A DNA stretch of 64,000 bases from Acanthosoma haemorrhoidale (Eukaryota; Arthropoda; Insecta; Hemiptera; Acanthosomatidae), in the NCBI GenBank assembly GCA_930367205.1, contig OV884013.1:116584869-116648868 (forward strand). The letters run 5' to 3'. The first letter of the stretch is position 1; the number at the start of each line of letters is the position of its first letter. A program made the position numbers and the translations under genes. The notes under the pieces were generated by a model that was given only the letters and a program-made list of their open reading frames with translations, was not told the origin of the DNA and did no database searches. Below, piece by piece: positions 35,948 through 48,194 of this stretch.

Positions 35948-38900
35948 GATCAGTTTTCAATGGGGTGGAATAGGTGAGCAATAAAAGAGGGAATGAGGTA
36001 CACAGTGCTGCTGGGGGGGGGGGGCACTATTTGCGCAGTGATTTTTTTTCTTGTAAGCCAAGACGAAGTTGGGATACAGAGGCTTTGTGCTATATCACTG
36101 ATCAGTTTTCTATGGGGTGGAATGGGTGTGCAATGAAAGAGGGAACGAGGTACACAGTGCTGCTGGGGGGGGGGGCACTATTTGTGCAATGATTTTTTTT
36201 CTTGTAAGCCAAGACGAAGTTGGGATACACAGGCTTTGTGCTATATCTATATCGATGATCAGTTTTCAACGGGGTGGAATGGGTGAGCAATGAAAGAGGG
36301 AATGAGGGACACAGTGCTGCTGGGGGGGGGGGGGGGTGGGGGCACTATTCGTGCAATGATTTTTTCTCTTGTGAGCCAAGACGAAGTGGGGATACAGAGG
36401 CTTTGTGCTATATCACTGATCAGTTTTTAATGGGGTGGAATGGGTTAGCAATCAAAGAGGGAATGAGGTACACAGTACTGTTGTGGGGAGGGGGGGCACT
36501 ATTTGTGCAATGATTGTTTTTCTTCTAAGCCAAGACAAAGTTGGGATACAGAGGCTTTGTGCTATATCTATATCGATGATCAGTTTTCAATGGGGTGGAA
36601 TGGGTGAGCAATAAAAGAGGGAATGAGGTACACAGTGCTGCTGGGGGGGGGGGGCACTATTTGCGCAATGATTTTTTTTCTTGTAAGCCAAGACGAAGTT
36701 GGGGTACACAGGCTTTGTGCTATATCGATGATCAGTTTTCTATGGGGTGGAATGGGTGAGCAATGAAAGAGGGAATGAGGTACACAGTGCTGCTGGGGGG
36801 GGGGGGGCACTATTTGTGCAATGATTATTTTTCTTGTAAGCCAAGACGAAGTTGGGATATTTTATGGGGTGGAATGGGTGAGCAATAAAAGAGGGAATGA
36901 GGTACACAGTGCTGCTGGGGTGGGGGCACTATTTGCGCAATGAATTTTTTTCATGTAAGCCAAGACGAAGTGGGGATACAGAGGCTTTGTGCTATATCAC
37001 TGATCAGTTTTCAATGGGGTAAATGGGTGAGCAATGAAAGAGGGAATAAGGTACACAGTGCTGCTGGGGGGGGGGCCACTATTTGCGATATGATTTCTTT
37101 TCTTGTAAGCCAAGACGAAGTGGGGATACAGAGGCTTTGTGCTATATCACTGATCAGTTTTCAATGGGGTAAATGGGTGAGCAATGAAAGAGGGAATAAG
37201 GTACACAGTGCTGCTGGGGGGGGGGCCACTATTTGCGATATGATTTCTTTTCTTGTAAGCCAAGACGAAGTGGGGATACAGAGGCTTTGTGCTATATCAC
37301 TGATCAGTTTTCAATGGGGTAAATGGGTGAGCAATGAAAGAGGGAATAAGGTACACAGTGCTGCTGGGGGGGGGGCCACTATTTGCGATATGATTTCTTT
37401 TCTTGTAAGCCAAGACGAAGTGGGGATACAGAGGCTTTGTGCTATATCACTGATCAGTTTTCAATGGGGTAAATGGGTGAGCAATGAATGAGGGAATAAG
37501 GTACACAGTGCTGCTGGGGGGGGGGCCACTATTTGCGATATGATTTCTTTTCTTGTAAGCCAAGACGAAGTGGGGATACAGAGGCTTTGTGCTATATCAC
37601 TGATCAGTTTTCAATGGGGTAAATGGGTGAGCAATGAAAGAGGGAATAAGGTACACAGTGCTGCTGGGGGGGGGGCCACTATTTGCGATATGATTTCTTT
37701 TCTTGTAAGCCAAGACGAAGTTCGGATACAGAGGCTTTGTGCTATATCACTGATCAGTTTTCAATGGGGTAAATGGGTGAGCAATGAAAGAGGGAATAAG
37801 GTACACAGTGCTGCTGGGGGGGGGGCCACTATTTGCGATATGATTTCTTTTCTTGTAAGCCAAGACGAAGTGGGGATACAGAGGCTTTGTGCTATATCAC
37901 TGATCAGTTTTCAATGGGGTAAATGGGTGAGCAATGAAAGAGGGAATAAGGTACACAGTGCTGCTGGGGGGGGGGCCACTATTTGCGATATGATTTCTTT
38001 TCTTGTAAGCCAAGACGAAGTTCGGATACAGAGGCTTTGTGCTATATCACTGATCAGTTTTCAATGGGGTAAATGGGTGAGCAATGAAAGAGGGAATAAG
38101 GTACACAGTGCTGCTGGGGGGGGGGCCACTATTTGCGATATGATTTCTTTTCTTGTAAGCCAAGACGAAGTGGGGATACAGAGGCTTTGTGCTATATCAC
38201 TGATCAGTTTTCAATGGGGTGGAATGGGTGAGCAATGAAAGAGGGAATAAGGTACACAGTGCTGCTGGGGTGGGGGCACTATTTGCGCAATGAATTTTTT
38301 TCATGTAAGCCAAGACGAAGTGGGGATACAGAGGCTTTGTGCTATATCACTGATCAGTTTTCAATGGGGTAAATGGGTGAGCAATGAAAGAGGGAATAAG
38401 GTACACAGTGCTGCTGGGGGGGGGGCCACTATTTGCGATATGATTTCTTTTCTTGTAAGCCAAGACGAAGTGGGGATACAGAGGCTTTGTGCTATATCAC
38501 TGATCAGTTTTCAATGGGGTAAATGGGTGAGCAATGAAAGAGGGAATAAGGTACACAGTGCTGCTGGGGGGGGGGCCACTATTTGCGATATGATTTCTTT
38601 TCTTGTAAGCCAAGACGAAGTGGGGATACAGAGGCTTTGTGCTATATCACTGATCAGTTTTCAATGGGGTAAATGGGTGAGCAATGAAAGAGGGAATAAG
38701 GTACACAGTGCTGCTGGGGGGGGGGCCACTATTTGCGATATGATTTCTTTTCTTGTAAGCCAAGACGAAGTGGGGATACAGAGGCTTTGTGCTATATCAC
38801 TGATCAGTTTTCAATGGGGTAAATGGGTGAGCAATGAAAGAGGGAATAAGGTACACAGTGCTGCTGGGGGGGGGGCCACTATTTGCGATATGATTTCTTT

Positions 38901-39418
38901 TCTTGTAAGCCAAGACGAAGTTCGGATACAGAGGCTTTGTGCTATATCACTGATCAGTTTTCAATGGGGTAAATGGGTGAGCAATGAAAGAGGGAATAAG
39001 GTACACAGTGCTGCTGGGGGGGGGGCCACTATTTGCGATATGATTTCTTTTCTTGTAAGCCAAGACGAAGTGGGGATACAGAGGCTTTGTGCTATATCAC
39101 TGATCAGTTTTCAATGGGGTGGAATGGGTGAGCAATGAAAGAGGGAATAAGGTACACAGTGCTGCTGGGGGGGGGGCACTATTTGTGCAATGATTGTTTT
39201 TCTTCTAAGCCAAGACAAAGTGTGGATACAGAGGCTTTGTGCTATATCTATATCGATGATCAGTTTTCAATGGGGTCGAATGGGTGAGCAATGAAAGAGG
39301 GAATGAGGTACACAGTGCTGCTATGGGGGGGGGGGGGCACTATTCGTGCAATGATTGTTTTTCTTCTAAGCCAAGACAAAGTTGGGATACAGAGGCTTTG
39401 TGCTATATCTATATCGAT
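35948..39418 (+). repeat. HOR segment, 10-mer with an internal burst (3471 bp)
   Basis: Order: T1-T2-T6-T7-T8-T10d-T11, then 15 near-identical T11/T12t monomers counting that T11, then T13-T14. The twins 45600-47115 (1516 bp) and 62127-63641 (1515 bp) have only T11-T12t at this place, so the excess is about 1955 bp, or 13 monomers. T14 carries CACTATTCGTGC, which the 45600 twin also has. Confidence 0.85.
36911..39160 (+). repeat. Homogenised monomer burst, exact 150-bp period
   Basis: Fifteen monomers repeat with an exact 150-bp step; for example GTAAATGGGTGAGC ends line up at 37171, 37321, 37471, 37621 and onward. All 13 monomers of the TGATTTCTTTT form carry the same tract, G10 followed by CCACT, whereas tracts elsewhere vary. 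The only changes I see are GTGGGG versus GTTCGG and one GAATGAGGG near 37486. A sub-block starting GGGGTGGGGGCAC and CATGTAAGCC is present twice, at 36911 and 38261, exactly 9 monomers apart; the first block has 9 monomers and the second 6. Because 150 is 3 x 50, open frames of up to 282 codons appear here; they are not genes. Either very recent local amplification or an assembly loop could produce this. Confidence 0.9.
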
Positions 39419-39886
39419 GATCAGTTTTCAATGGGGTGGAATAGGTGAGCAATGAAAGAGGGAATAAGGTACACAGTGCTGCTGGGGGGGGGGGCCACTA
39501 TTTGCGCAATGATTTTTTTTCTTGTAAGCCAAGACGAAGTGGGGATACAGAGGCTTTGTGCTATATCACTGATCAGTTTTCAATGGGGTGGAATGGGTGA
39601 GCAATGAAAGAGGGAATAAGGTACACAGTGCTGCTGGGGGGGGGGGCACTATTTGTGCAATGATTGTTTTTCTTCTAAGCCAAGACAAAGTGTGGATACA
39701 GAGGCTTTGTGCTATATCTATATCGATGATCAGTTTTCAATGGGGTCGAATGGGTGAGCAATGAAAGAGGGAATGAGGTACAAAGTGCTGCTATGGGGGG
39801 GGGGGCACTATTTGTGCAATGATTGTTTTTCTTCTAAGCCAAGACAAAGTTGGGATACAGAGGCTTTGTGCTATATCTATATCGAT
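39419..39886 (+). repeat. HOR segment, 3 monomers
   Basis: Order: T1/T12v hybrid-T13-T14. The hybrid has AATAGGTGAGCAATGAAAG and ATAAGG. T14 has GGTACAAAGTGCTG. Confidence 0.8.
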
Positions 39887-42797
39887 GATCAGTTTTCAAT
39901 GGGGTGGAATAGGTGAGCAATAAAAGAGGGAATGAGGTACACAGTGCTGCTAGGGGGGGGGGGGCACTATTTGCGCAGTGATTTTTTTTTCTTGTAAGCC
40001 AAGACGAAGTTGGGATACAGAGGCTTTGTGCTATATCACTGATCAGTTTTCTATGGGGTGGAATGGGTGTGCAATGAAAGAGGGAACGAGGTACACAGTG
40101 CTGCTGGGGGGGGGGGCACTATTTGTGCAATGATTTTTTTTCTTGTAAGCCAAGACGAAGTTGGGATACAGAGGCTTTGTGCTATATCACTGATCAGTTT
40201 TCAATGGGGTGAAATGGGGTGAGCAATGAAAGAGGGAATGAGGTACACAGTGCTGCTATGGGGAGGGGCTACTATTTGCGCAATGATTTTTTTTCTTGTA
40301 AGCCAAGACGAAGTGAGGATACACAGGCTTTGTGCTATATCTATATCGATGATCAGTTTTCAACGGGGTGGAATGGGTGAGCAATAAAAGAGGGAATGAG
40401 GTACACAGTGCTGCTGGGGGGGGGGGGCACTATTCGTGCAATGATTTTTTTTCTTGTGAGCCAAGAGGAAGTGGGGATACAGAGGCTTTGTGCTATATTA
40501 CTGATCAGTTTTCAATGGGGTGGAATGGGTGAGCAATGAAAGAGGGAATAAGGTACACAGTACTGTTGTGGGGAGGGGGGGCACTATTTGTGCAATGATT
40601 GTTTTTCTTCTAAGCCAAGACAAAGTTGGGATACAGAGGCTTTGTGCTATATCACTGATCAGTTTTCAATGGGGTGGAATGGGTGAGCAATGAAAGAGGG
40701 AATAAGGTACACAGTGCTGCTGGGGGGGGGGGCAACTATTTGCGGAATGATTGTTTTTCTTCTAAGCCAAGACAAAGTGTGGATACAGAGGCTTTGTGCT
40801 ATATCTATATCGATGATCAGTTTTCAATGGGGTCGAATGGGTGAGCAATGAAAGAGGGAATGAGGTACACAGTGCTGCTATGGGGGGGGGGGCACTATTT
40901 GTGCAATGATTGTTTTTCTTCTAAGCCAAGACAAAGTGTGGATACAGAGGCTTTGTGCTATATCTATATCGATGATCAGTTTTCAATGGGGTCGAATGGG
41001 TGAGCAATGAAAGAGGGAATGAGGAACACAGTGCTGCTGGGGGGGGGGGCACAATTTGTGCAATGATTGTTTTTCTTCTAAGCCAAGACAAAGTTGGGAT
41101 ACAGAGGCTTTGTGCTATATCTATATCGATGATCAGTTTTCAATGGGGTCGAATGGGTGAGCAATGAACGAGGGAATGAGGTACACAGTACTGCTGGGGG
41201 GGGGGGCACTATTTGCGCAATGATTGTTTTTCTTCTAAGCCAAGACAAAGTTGGGATACAGAGGCTTTGTGCTATATCTATATCGATGATCAGTTTTCAA
41301 TGGGGTCGAATGGGTGAGCAATGAAAGAGGGAATGAGGTACACAGTGCTGCTGGGGGGGGAACACTATTTGTGCAATGATTGTTTTTTTTCTAAGCCAAG
41401 ACAAAGTTGGGATACAGAGGCTTTGTGCTATATCACTGATCAGTTTTCAATGGGGTCGAATGGGTGAGCAATGAAAGAGGGAATGAGGTACACAGTGCTG
41501 CTGGGGGGGGGGGGCACTATTTGTGCAATGATTGTTTTTCTTCTAAGCCAAGACAAAGTTGGGATACAGAGGCTTTGTGCTATATCTATATCACTGATCA
41601 GTTTTCAATGGGGTGGAATGGGGTGAGCAATGAAAGAGGGAATGAGGTACACAGTGCTGCTGGGGGGGGGGGCACTATTTGTGCAATGATTGTTTTTCTT
41701 CTAAGCCAAGACAAAGTTGGGATACAGAGGCTTTTTGCTATATCTATATCGATGATCAGTTTTCAATAGGGTCGAATGGGTGAGCAATGAAAGAGGGAAT
41801 GAGGTACACAGTGCTGCTATGGGGGGGGGGGCACTATTTGTGCAATGATTGTTTTTCTTCTAAGCCAAGACAAAGTTGGGATACAGAGGCTTTGTGCTAT
41901 ATCTATATCGATGATCAGTTTTCAATGGGGTGGAATGGGTGAGCAATAAAAGAGGGAATGAGGTACACAGTGCTGCTGGGGGGGGGGGCACTATTTGCGC
42001 AATGATTTTTTTTCTTGTAAGCCAAGACGAAGTTGGGGTACAGAGGCTTTGTGCTATATCACTGATCAGTTTTCTATGGGGTGGAATGGGTGTGCAATGA
42101 AAGAGGGAACGAGGTACACAGTGCTGCTGGGGGGGGGGGCACTATTTGTGCAATGATTTTTTTTCTTGTAAGCCAAGACGAAGTTGGGATACAGAGGCTT
42201 TGTTCTATATCGATGATCAGTTTTCTATGGGGTGGAATGGGTGAGCAATGAAAGAGGGAATGAGGTACACAGTGCTGCTGGGGGGGGGGGGCACTATTTG
42301 TGCAATGATTATTTTTCTTGTAAGCGAAGACGAAGTTGGGATATTCTATGGGGTGGAATGGGTGAGCAATAAAAGAGGGAATGAGGTACACAGTGCTGCT
42401 GGGGGGGGGGGGCACTATTTGCGCAATGATTTTTTTTCTTGTAAGCCAAGACGAAGTTGGGATACAGAGGCTTTGTGCTATATCACTGATCAGTTTTCAA
42501 TGGGGTGGAATGGGTGAGCAATGAAAGAGGGAATAAGGTACACAGTGCTGCTGGGGGGGGGGGGGGCCACTATTTGCGATATGATTTTTTTTCTTGTAAG
42601 CCAAGACGAAGTGGGGATACAGAGGCTTTGTGCTATATCACTGATCAGTTTTCAATGGGGTGGAATGGGTGAGCAATGAAAGAGGGAATAAGGTACACAG
42701 TGCTGCTGGGGGGGGGCACTATTTGTGCAATGATTGTTTTTCTTCTAAGCCAAGACAAAGTGTGGATACAGAGGCTTTGTGCTATATCTATATCGAT
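39887..42797 (+). repeat. HOR segment, 19 monomers (2911 bp)
   Basis: Order: T1-T2-T3-T4v-T12/T7 hybrid-T13 variant-T14-T14a-T14b-T14c-T14d-T17-T14-T8-T2-T10d-T11-T12-T13. It matches 30407-33158 from the T12/T7 hybrid on, but lacks T14e, a one-monomer deletion that changes the offset between copies from about 9792 to about 9640 bp. T1 has GCTGCTAGGG and a nine-T tract. T3 and T17 each have one extra G (AATGGGGTGAGC). Confidence 0.75.
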
Positions 42798-43569
42798 GAT
42801 CAGTTTTCAATGGGGTGGAATAGGTAAGCAATAAAAGAGGGAATGAGGTACACAGTGCTGCTGGGGGGGGGGCACTATTTGCGCAGTGATTTTTTTTCTT
42901 GTAAGCCAAGACAAAGTTGGGATACAGAGGCTTTGTGCTATATCACTGATCAGTTTTCTATGGGGTGGAATGGGTGTGCAATGAAAGAGGGAACGAGGTA
43001 CACAGTGCTGCTGGGGGGGGGGGGGCACTATTTGTGCAATGATTTTTTTTCTTGTAAGCCAAGTCGAAGTTGGGATACAGAGGCTTTGTGCTATATCACT
43101 GATCAGTTTTCAATGGGTTGGAATGGGTGAGCAATGAAAGAGGGAATAAGGTACACAGTGCTGCCTGGGGGGGGGGGCCACTATTTGCGCAATGATTTTT
43201 TTTCTTGTAAGCCAAGACGAAGTGGGGATACAGAGGCTTTGTGCTATATCACTGATCAGTTTTCAATGGGGTGGAATGGGTGAGCAATGAAAGAGGGAAT
43301 AAGGTACACAGTGCTGCTGGGGGGGGGGGCACTATTTGTGCAATGATTGTTTTTCTTCTAAGCCAAGACAAAGTGTGGATACAGAGGCTTTGTGCTATAT
43401 CTATATCGATGATCAGTTTTCAATGGGGTCGAATGGGTGAGCAATGAAAGAGGGAATGAGGTACACAGTGCTGCTATGGGGGGGGGGGCACTATTTGTGC
43501 AATGATTGTTTTTCTTCTAAGCCAAGACAAAGTTGGGATACAGAGGCTTTGTGCTATATCTATATCGAT
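42798..43569 (+). repeat. HOR segment, 5 monomers (twin of 33159)
   Basis: Order: T1-T2-T12v-T13-T14, with GGTAAGCAATAAAAG, AAGTCGAAG and CTGCCTGGGG as in 33159-33927. A private change is CAATGGGTTGG near 43115. Confidence 0.85.
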
Positions 43570-43727
43570 GATCAGTTTTCAATGGGGTGGAATAGGTGAG
43601 CAATAAAAGAGGGAATGAGGTACACAGTGCTGCTATGGGGGGGGGGCAATATTTGTGCAATGATTGTTTTTCTTCTAAGCCAAGACAAAGTTGGGATACA
43701 GAGGCTTTGTGCTATATCTATATCGAT
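43570..43727 (+). repeat. Single T1/T14 hybrid monomer (twin of 33928)
   Basis: It has the same hybrid structure and the same GCAATATTTGTGC variant as 33928-34087, with a shorter G-tract. Confidence 0.85.
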
Positions 43728-44504
43728 GATCAGTTTTCAATGGGGTGGAATAGGTGAGCAATAAAAGAGGGAATGAGGTACACAGTGCTGCTGGGGGGGG
43801 GGGGGGCACTATTTGCGCAGTGATTTTTTTTCTTGTAAGCCAAGACAAAGTTGGGATACAGAGGCTTTGTGCTATATCACTGATCAGTTTTCTATGGGGT
43901 GGAATGGGTGTGCAATGAAAGAGGGAACGAGGTACACAGTGCTGCTGGGGGGGGGGGGCACTATTTGTGCAATGATTTTTTTTCTTGTAAGCCAAGACGA
44001 AGTTGGGATACAGAGGCTTTGTGCTATATCACTGATCAGTTTTCAATGGGGTGGAATGGGTGAGCAATGAAAGAGGGAATAAGGTACACAGTGCTGCTGG
44101 GGGGGGGGGCCACTATTTGCGCAATGATTTTTTTTCTTGTAAGCCAAGACGAAGTGGGGATACAGAGGCTTTGTGCTATATCACTGATCAGTTTTCAATG
44201 GGGTGGAATGGGTGAGCAATGAAAGAGGGAATAAGGTACACAGTGCTGCTGGGGGGGGGGGGGCACTATTTGTGCAATGATTGTTTTTCTTCTAAGCCAA
44301 GACAAAGTGTGGATACAGAGGCTTTGTGCTATATCTATATCGATGATCAGTTTTCAATGGGGTCGAATGGGTGAGCAATGAAAGAGGGAATGAGGTACAC
44401 AGTGCTGCTATGGGGGGGGGGGGCACTATTTGTGCAATGATTGTTTTTCTTCTAAGCCAAGACAAAGTTGGGATACAGAGGCTTTGTGCTATATCTATAT
44501 CGAT
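43728..44504 (+). repeat. HOR segment, 5 monomers (twin of 34088)
   Basis: Order: T1-T2-T12v-T13-T14. It differs from the twin mainly in G-tract lengths. Confidence 0.8.
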
Positions 44505-45599
44505 GATCAGTTTTCAATGGGGTGGAATAGGTGAGCAATAAAAGAGGGAATGAGGTACACAGTGCTGCTGGGGGGGGGGGGCACTATTTGCGCAGTGATT
44601 TTTTTTCTTGTAAGCCAAGACGAAGTTGGGATACAGAGGCTTTGTGCTATATCACTGATCAGTTTTCTATGGGGTGGAATGGGTGTGCAATGAAAGAGGG
44701 AACGAGGTACACAGTGCTGCTGGGGGGGGGGGGGGCACTATTTGTGCAATGATTTTTTTTCTTGTAAGCCAAGACGAAGTTGGGATACAGAGGCTTTGTG
44801 CTATATCACTGATCAGTTTTCAATGGGGTGAAATGGGTGAGCAATGAAAGAGGGAATGAGGTACACAGTGCTGCTATGGGGAGGGGCTACTATTTGCGCA
44901 ATGATTTTTTTTCTTGTAAGCCAAGACGAAGTGAGGATACACAGGCTTTGTGCTATATCTATATCGATGATCAGTTTTCAACGGGGTGGAATGGGTGAGC
45001 AATAAAACAGGGAATGAGGTACACAGTGCTGCTGGGGGGGGGGGGGGGCACTATTCGTGCAATGATTTTTTTTCTTGTAAGCCAAGACAAAGTTGGGATA
45101 CAGAGGCTTTGTGCTATATCACTGATCAGTTTTCTTTGGGGTGTAATGGGTGTGCAATGAAAGAGGGAACGAGGTACACAGTGCTGCTGGGGGGGGGGGG
45201 GGGCACTATTTGTGCAATGATTTTTTTTCTTGTAAGCCAAGACGAAGTTGGGATACACAGGCTTTGTGCTATATCTATATCGATGATCAGTTTTCAACGG
45301 GGTGGAATGGGTGAGCAATGAAAGAGGGAATGAGGGACACAGTGCTGCTGGGGGGGGGGTGGGGGCACTATTCGTGCAATGATTTTTTCTCTTGTGAGCC
45401 AAGACGAAGTGGGGATACAGAGGCTTTGTGCTATATCACTGATCAGTTTTTAATGGGGTGGAATGGGTTAGCAATGAAAGAGGGAATGAGGTACACAGTG
45501 CTGCTATGGGGGGGGGGGCACTATTTGTGCAATGATTGTTTTTCTTCTAAGCCAAGACAAAGTTGGGATACAGAGGCTTTGTGCTATATCTATATCGAT
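44505..45599 (+). repeat. HOR segment, 7 monomers (1095 bp)
   Basis: Order: T1-T2-T3-T4-T5-T6-T7/T14 hybrid, as in 34863-35947. The 10-bp length difference comes mainly from longer G-tracts in this copy. Confidence 0.85.
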
Positions 45600-47115
45600 G
45601 ATCAGTTTTCAATGGGGTGGAATAGGTGAGCAATAAAAGAGGGAATGAGGTACACAGTGCTGCTGGGGGGGGGGGCACTATTTGCGCAGTGATTTTTTTT
45701 CTTGTAAGCCAAGACGAAGTTGGGATACAGAGGCTTTGTGCTATATCACTGATCAGTTTTCTATGGGGTGGAATGGGTGTGCAATGAAAGAGGGAACGAG
45801 GTACACAGTGCTGCTGGGGGGGGGGGGGCACTATTTGTGCAATGATTTTTTTTCTTGTAAGCCAAGACGAAGTTGGGATACACAGGCTTTGTGCTATATC
45901 TATATCGATGATCAGTTTTCAACGGGGTGGAATGGGTGAGCAATGAAAGAGGGAATGAGGGACACAGTGCTGCTGGGGGGGGGGGTGGGGGCACTATTCG
46001 TGCAATGATTTTTTCTCTTGTGAGCCAAGACGAAGTGGGGATACAGAGGCTTTGTGCTATATCACTGATCAGTTTTTAATGGGGTGGAATGGGTTAGCAA
46101 TCAAAGAGGGAATGAGGTACACAGTACTGTTGTGGGGAGGGGGGGCACTATTTGTGCAATGATTGTTTTTCTTCTAAGCCAAGACAAAGTTGGGATACAG
46201 AGGCTTTGTGCTTTATCTATATCGATGATCAGTTTTCAATGGGGTGGAATGGGTGAGCAATAAAAGAGGGAATGAGGTACACAGTGCTGCTGGGGGGGGG
46301 GGCACTATTTGCGCAATGATTTTTTTTCTTGTAAGCCAAGACGAAGTTGGGGTACACAGGCTTTGTGCTATATCGATGATCAGTTTTCTATGGGGTGGAA
46401 TGGGTGAGCAATGAAAGAGGGAATGAGGTACACAGTGCTGCTGGGGGGGGGGGGGCACTATTTGTGCAATGATTATTTTTCTTGTAAGCCAAGACGAAGT
46501 TGGGATATTTTATGGGGTGGAATGGGTGAGCAATAAAAGAGGGAATGAGGTACACAGTGCTGCTGGGGTGGGGGCACTATTTGCGCAATGAATTTTTTTC
46601 TTGTAAGCCAAGACGAAGTTCGGATACAGAGGCTTTGTGCTATATCACTGATCAGTTTTCAATGGGGTAAATGGGTGAGCAATGAAAGAGGGAATAAGGT
46701 ACACAGTGCTGCTGGGGGGGGGGCCACTATTTGCGTTATGATTTCTTTTCTTGTAAGCCAAGACGAAGTGGGGATACAGAGGCTTTGTGCTATATCACTG
46801 ATCAGTTTTCAATGGGGTGGAATGGGTGAGCAATGAAAGAGGGAATAAGGTACACAGTGCTGCTGGGGGGGGGGCACTATTTGTGCAATGATTGTTTTTC
46901 TTCTAAGCCAAGACAAAGTGTGGATACAGAGGCTTTGTGCTATATCTATATCGATGATCAGTTTTCAATGGGGTCGAATGGGTGAGCAATGAAAGAGGGA
47001 ATGAGGTACACAGTGCTGCTATGGGGGGGGGGGGCACTATTCGTGCAATGATTGTTTTTCTTCTAAGCCAAGACAAAGTTGGGATACAGAGGCTTTGTGC
47101 TATATCTATATCGAT
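45600..47115 (+). repeat. HOR segment, 10 monomers (1516 bp)
   Basis: Order: T1-T2-T6-T7-T8-T10d-T11-T12t-T13-T14. Here T11 (GGGGTGGGGGCAC, TGAATTTTTTT, GTTCGG) is followed by a single T12t (GTAAATGGG, TGCGTTATGATTTC). This is the unexpanded state of the 36.9-39.2 kb burst. T7 has GTGCTTTATC near 46210. Confidence 0.85.
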
Positions 47116-48194
47116 GATCAGTTTTCAATGGGGTGGAATAGGTGAGCAATAAAAGAGGAAATGAGGTACACAGTGCTGCTGGGGGGGGGGGGCACTATTT
47201 GCGCAGTGATTTTTTTTCTTGTAAGCCAAGACGAAGTTGGGATACAGAGGTTTTGTGCTATATCACTGATCAGTTTTCTATGAGGTGGAATGGGTGTGCA
47301 ATGAAAGAGGGAACGAGGTACACAGTGCTGCTGGGGGGGGGGGACTATTTGTGCAATGATTTTTTTTCTTGTAAGCCAAGACGAAGTTGGGATACAGAGG
47401 CTTTGTGCTATATCACTGATCAGTTTTCAATGGGGTGAAATGGGTGAGCAATGAAAGAGGGAATGAGGTACACAGTGCTGCTATGGGGAGGGGCTACTAT
47501 TTGCGCAATGATTTTTTTTCTTGTAAGCCAAGACGAAGTGGGGATACACAGGCTTTGTGCTATATCTATATCGATGATCAGTTTTCAACGGGGTGGAATG
47601 GGTGAGCAATAAAAGAGGGAATGAGGTACACAGTGCTGCTGGGGGGGGGGGGGCACTATTCGTGCAATGATTTTTTTTCTTGTGAGCCAAGAGGAAGTGG
47701 GGATACAGAGGCTTTGTGCTATATTACTGATCAGTTTTCAATGGGGTGGAATGGGTGAGCAATGAAAGAGGGAATAAGGTACACAGTGCTGCTGGGGGGG
47801 GGGCCACTATTTGCGCAATGATTTTTTTTCTTGTAAGCCAAGACGAAGTGGGGATACAGAGGCTTTGTGCTATATCACTGATCAGTTTTCAATGGGGTGG
47901 AATGGGTGAGCAATGAAAGAGGGAATAAGGTACACAGTGCTGCTGGGGGGGGGGGGCACTATTTGTGCAATGATTGTTTTTCTTCTAAGCCAAGACAAAG
48001 TGTGGATACAGAGGCTTTGTGCTATATCTATATCGATGATCAGTTTTCAATGGGGTCGAATGGGTGAGCAATGAAAGAGGGAATGAGGTACACAGTGCTG
48101 CTATGGGGGGGGGCACTATTTGTGCAATGATTGTTTTTCTTCTAAGCCAAGACAAAGTTGGGATACAGAGGCTTTGTGCTATATCTATATCGAT
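47116..48194 (+). repeat. 7-mer HOR with T1'/T2' haplotype (1079 bp)
   Basis: Order: T1'-T2'-T3-T4v-T12v-T13-T14. T1' has AAAAGAGGAAATGAGG and GAGGTTTTGTGC. T2' has CTATGAGGTGG and a G-tract running directly into GACTATTTG. T4v has GAGCCAAGAGGAAG and the linker TATTACTGATCAG. Copies with the same marks are 51256-52333 and 53723-54803, and partial copies begin at 56791 and 63642. Confidence 0.85.

Larger units (their letters stand above)
30700..47115 (+). repeat. Large segmental duplication, offset ~9.64 kb
   Basis: The first copy spans about 30.7-39.4 kb and the second about 40.5-47.1 kb. Private marks pair at constant distance: GGTAAGCAATAAAAG at 33184 and 42833, CTGCCTGGGG at 33521 and 43161, GCAATATTTG near 34006 and 43646, and the GGGGTGGGGGCAC monomer at 36911 and 46561. 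Two differences explain their lengths: the second copy lacks one T14e monomer, and the first has 13 extra burst monomers. The outer ends are approximate. Confidence 0.85.

Noticed and set aside
36911..39160. A repeat-protein gene in the homogenised block
   Set aside because: The open frame follows from the exact 150-bp period. There is no promoter, splice or codon evidence, and the same monomers elsewhere are frame-disrupted.
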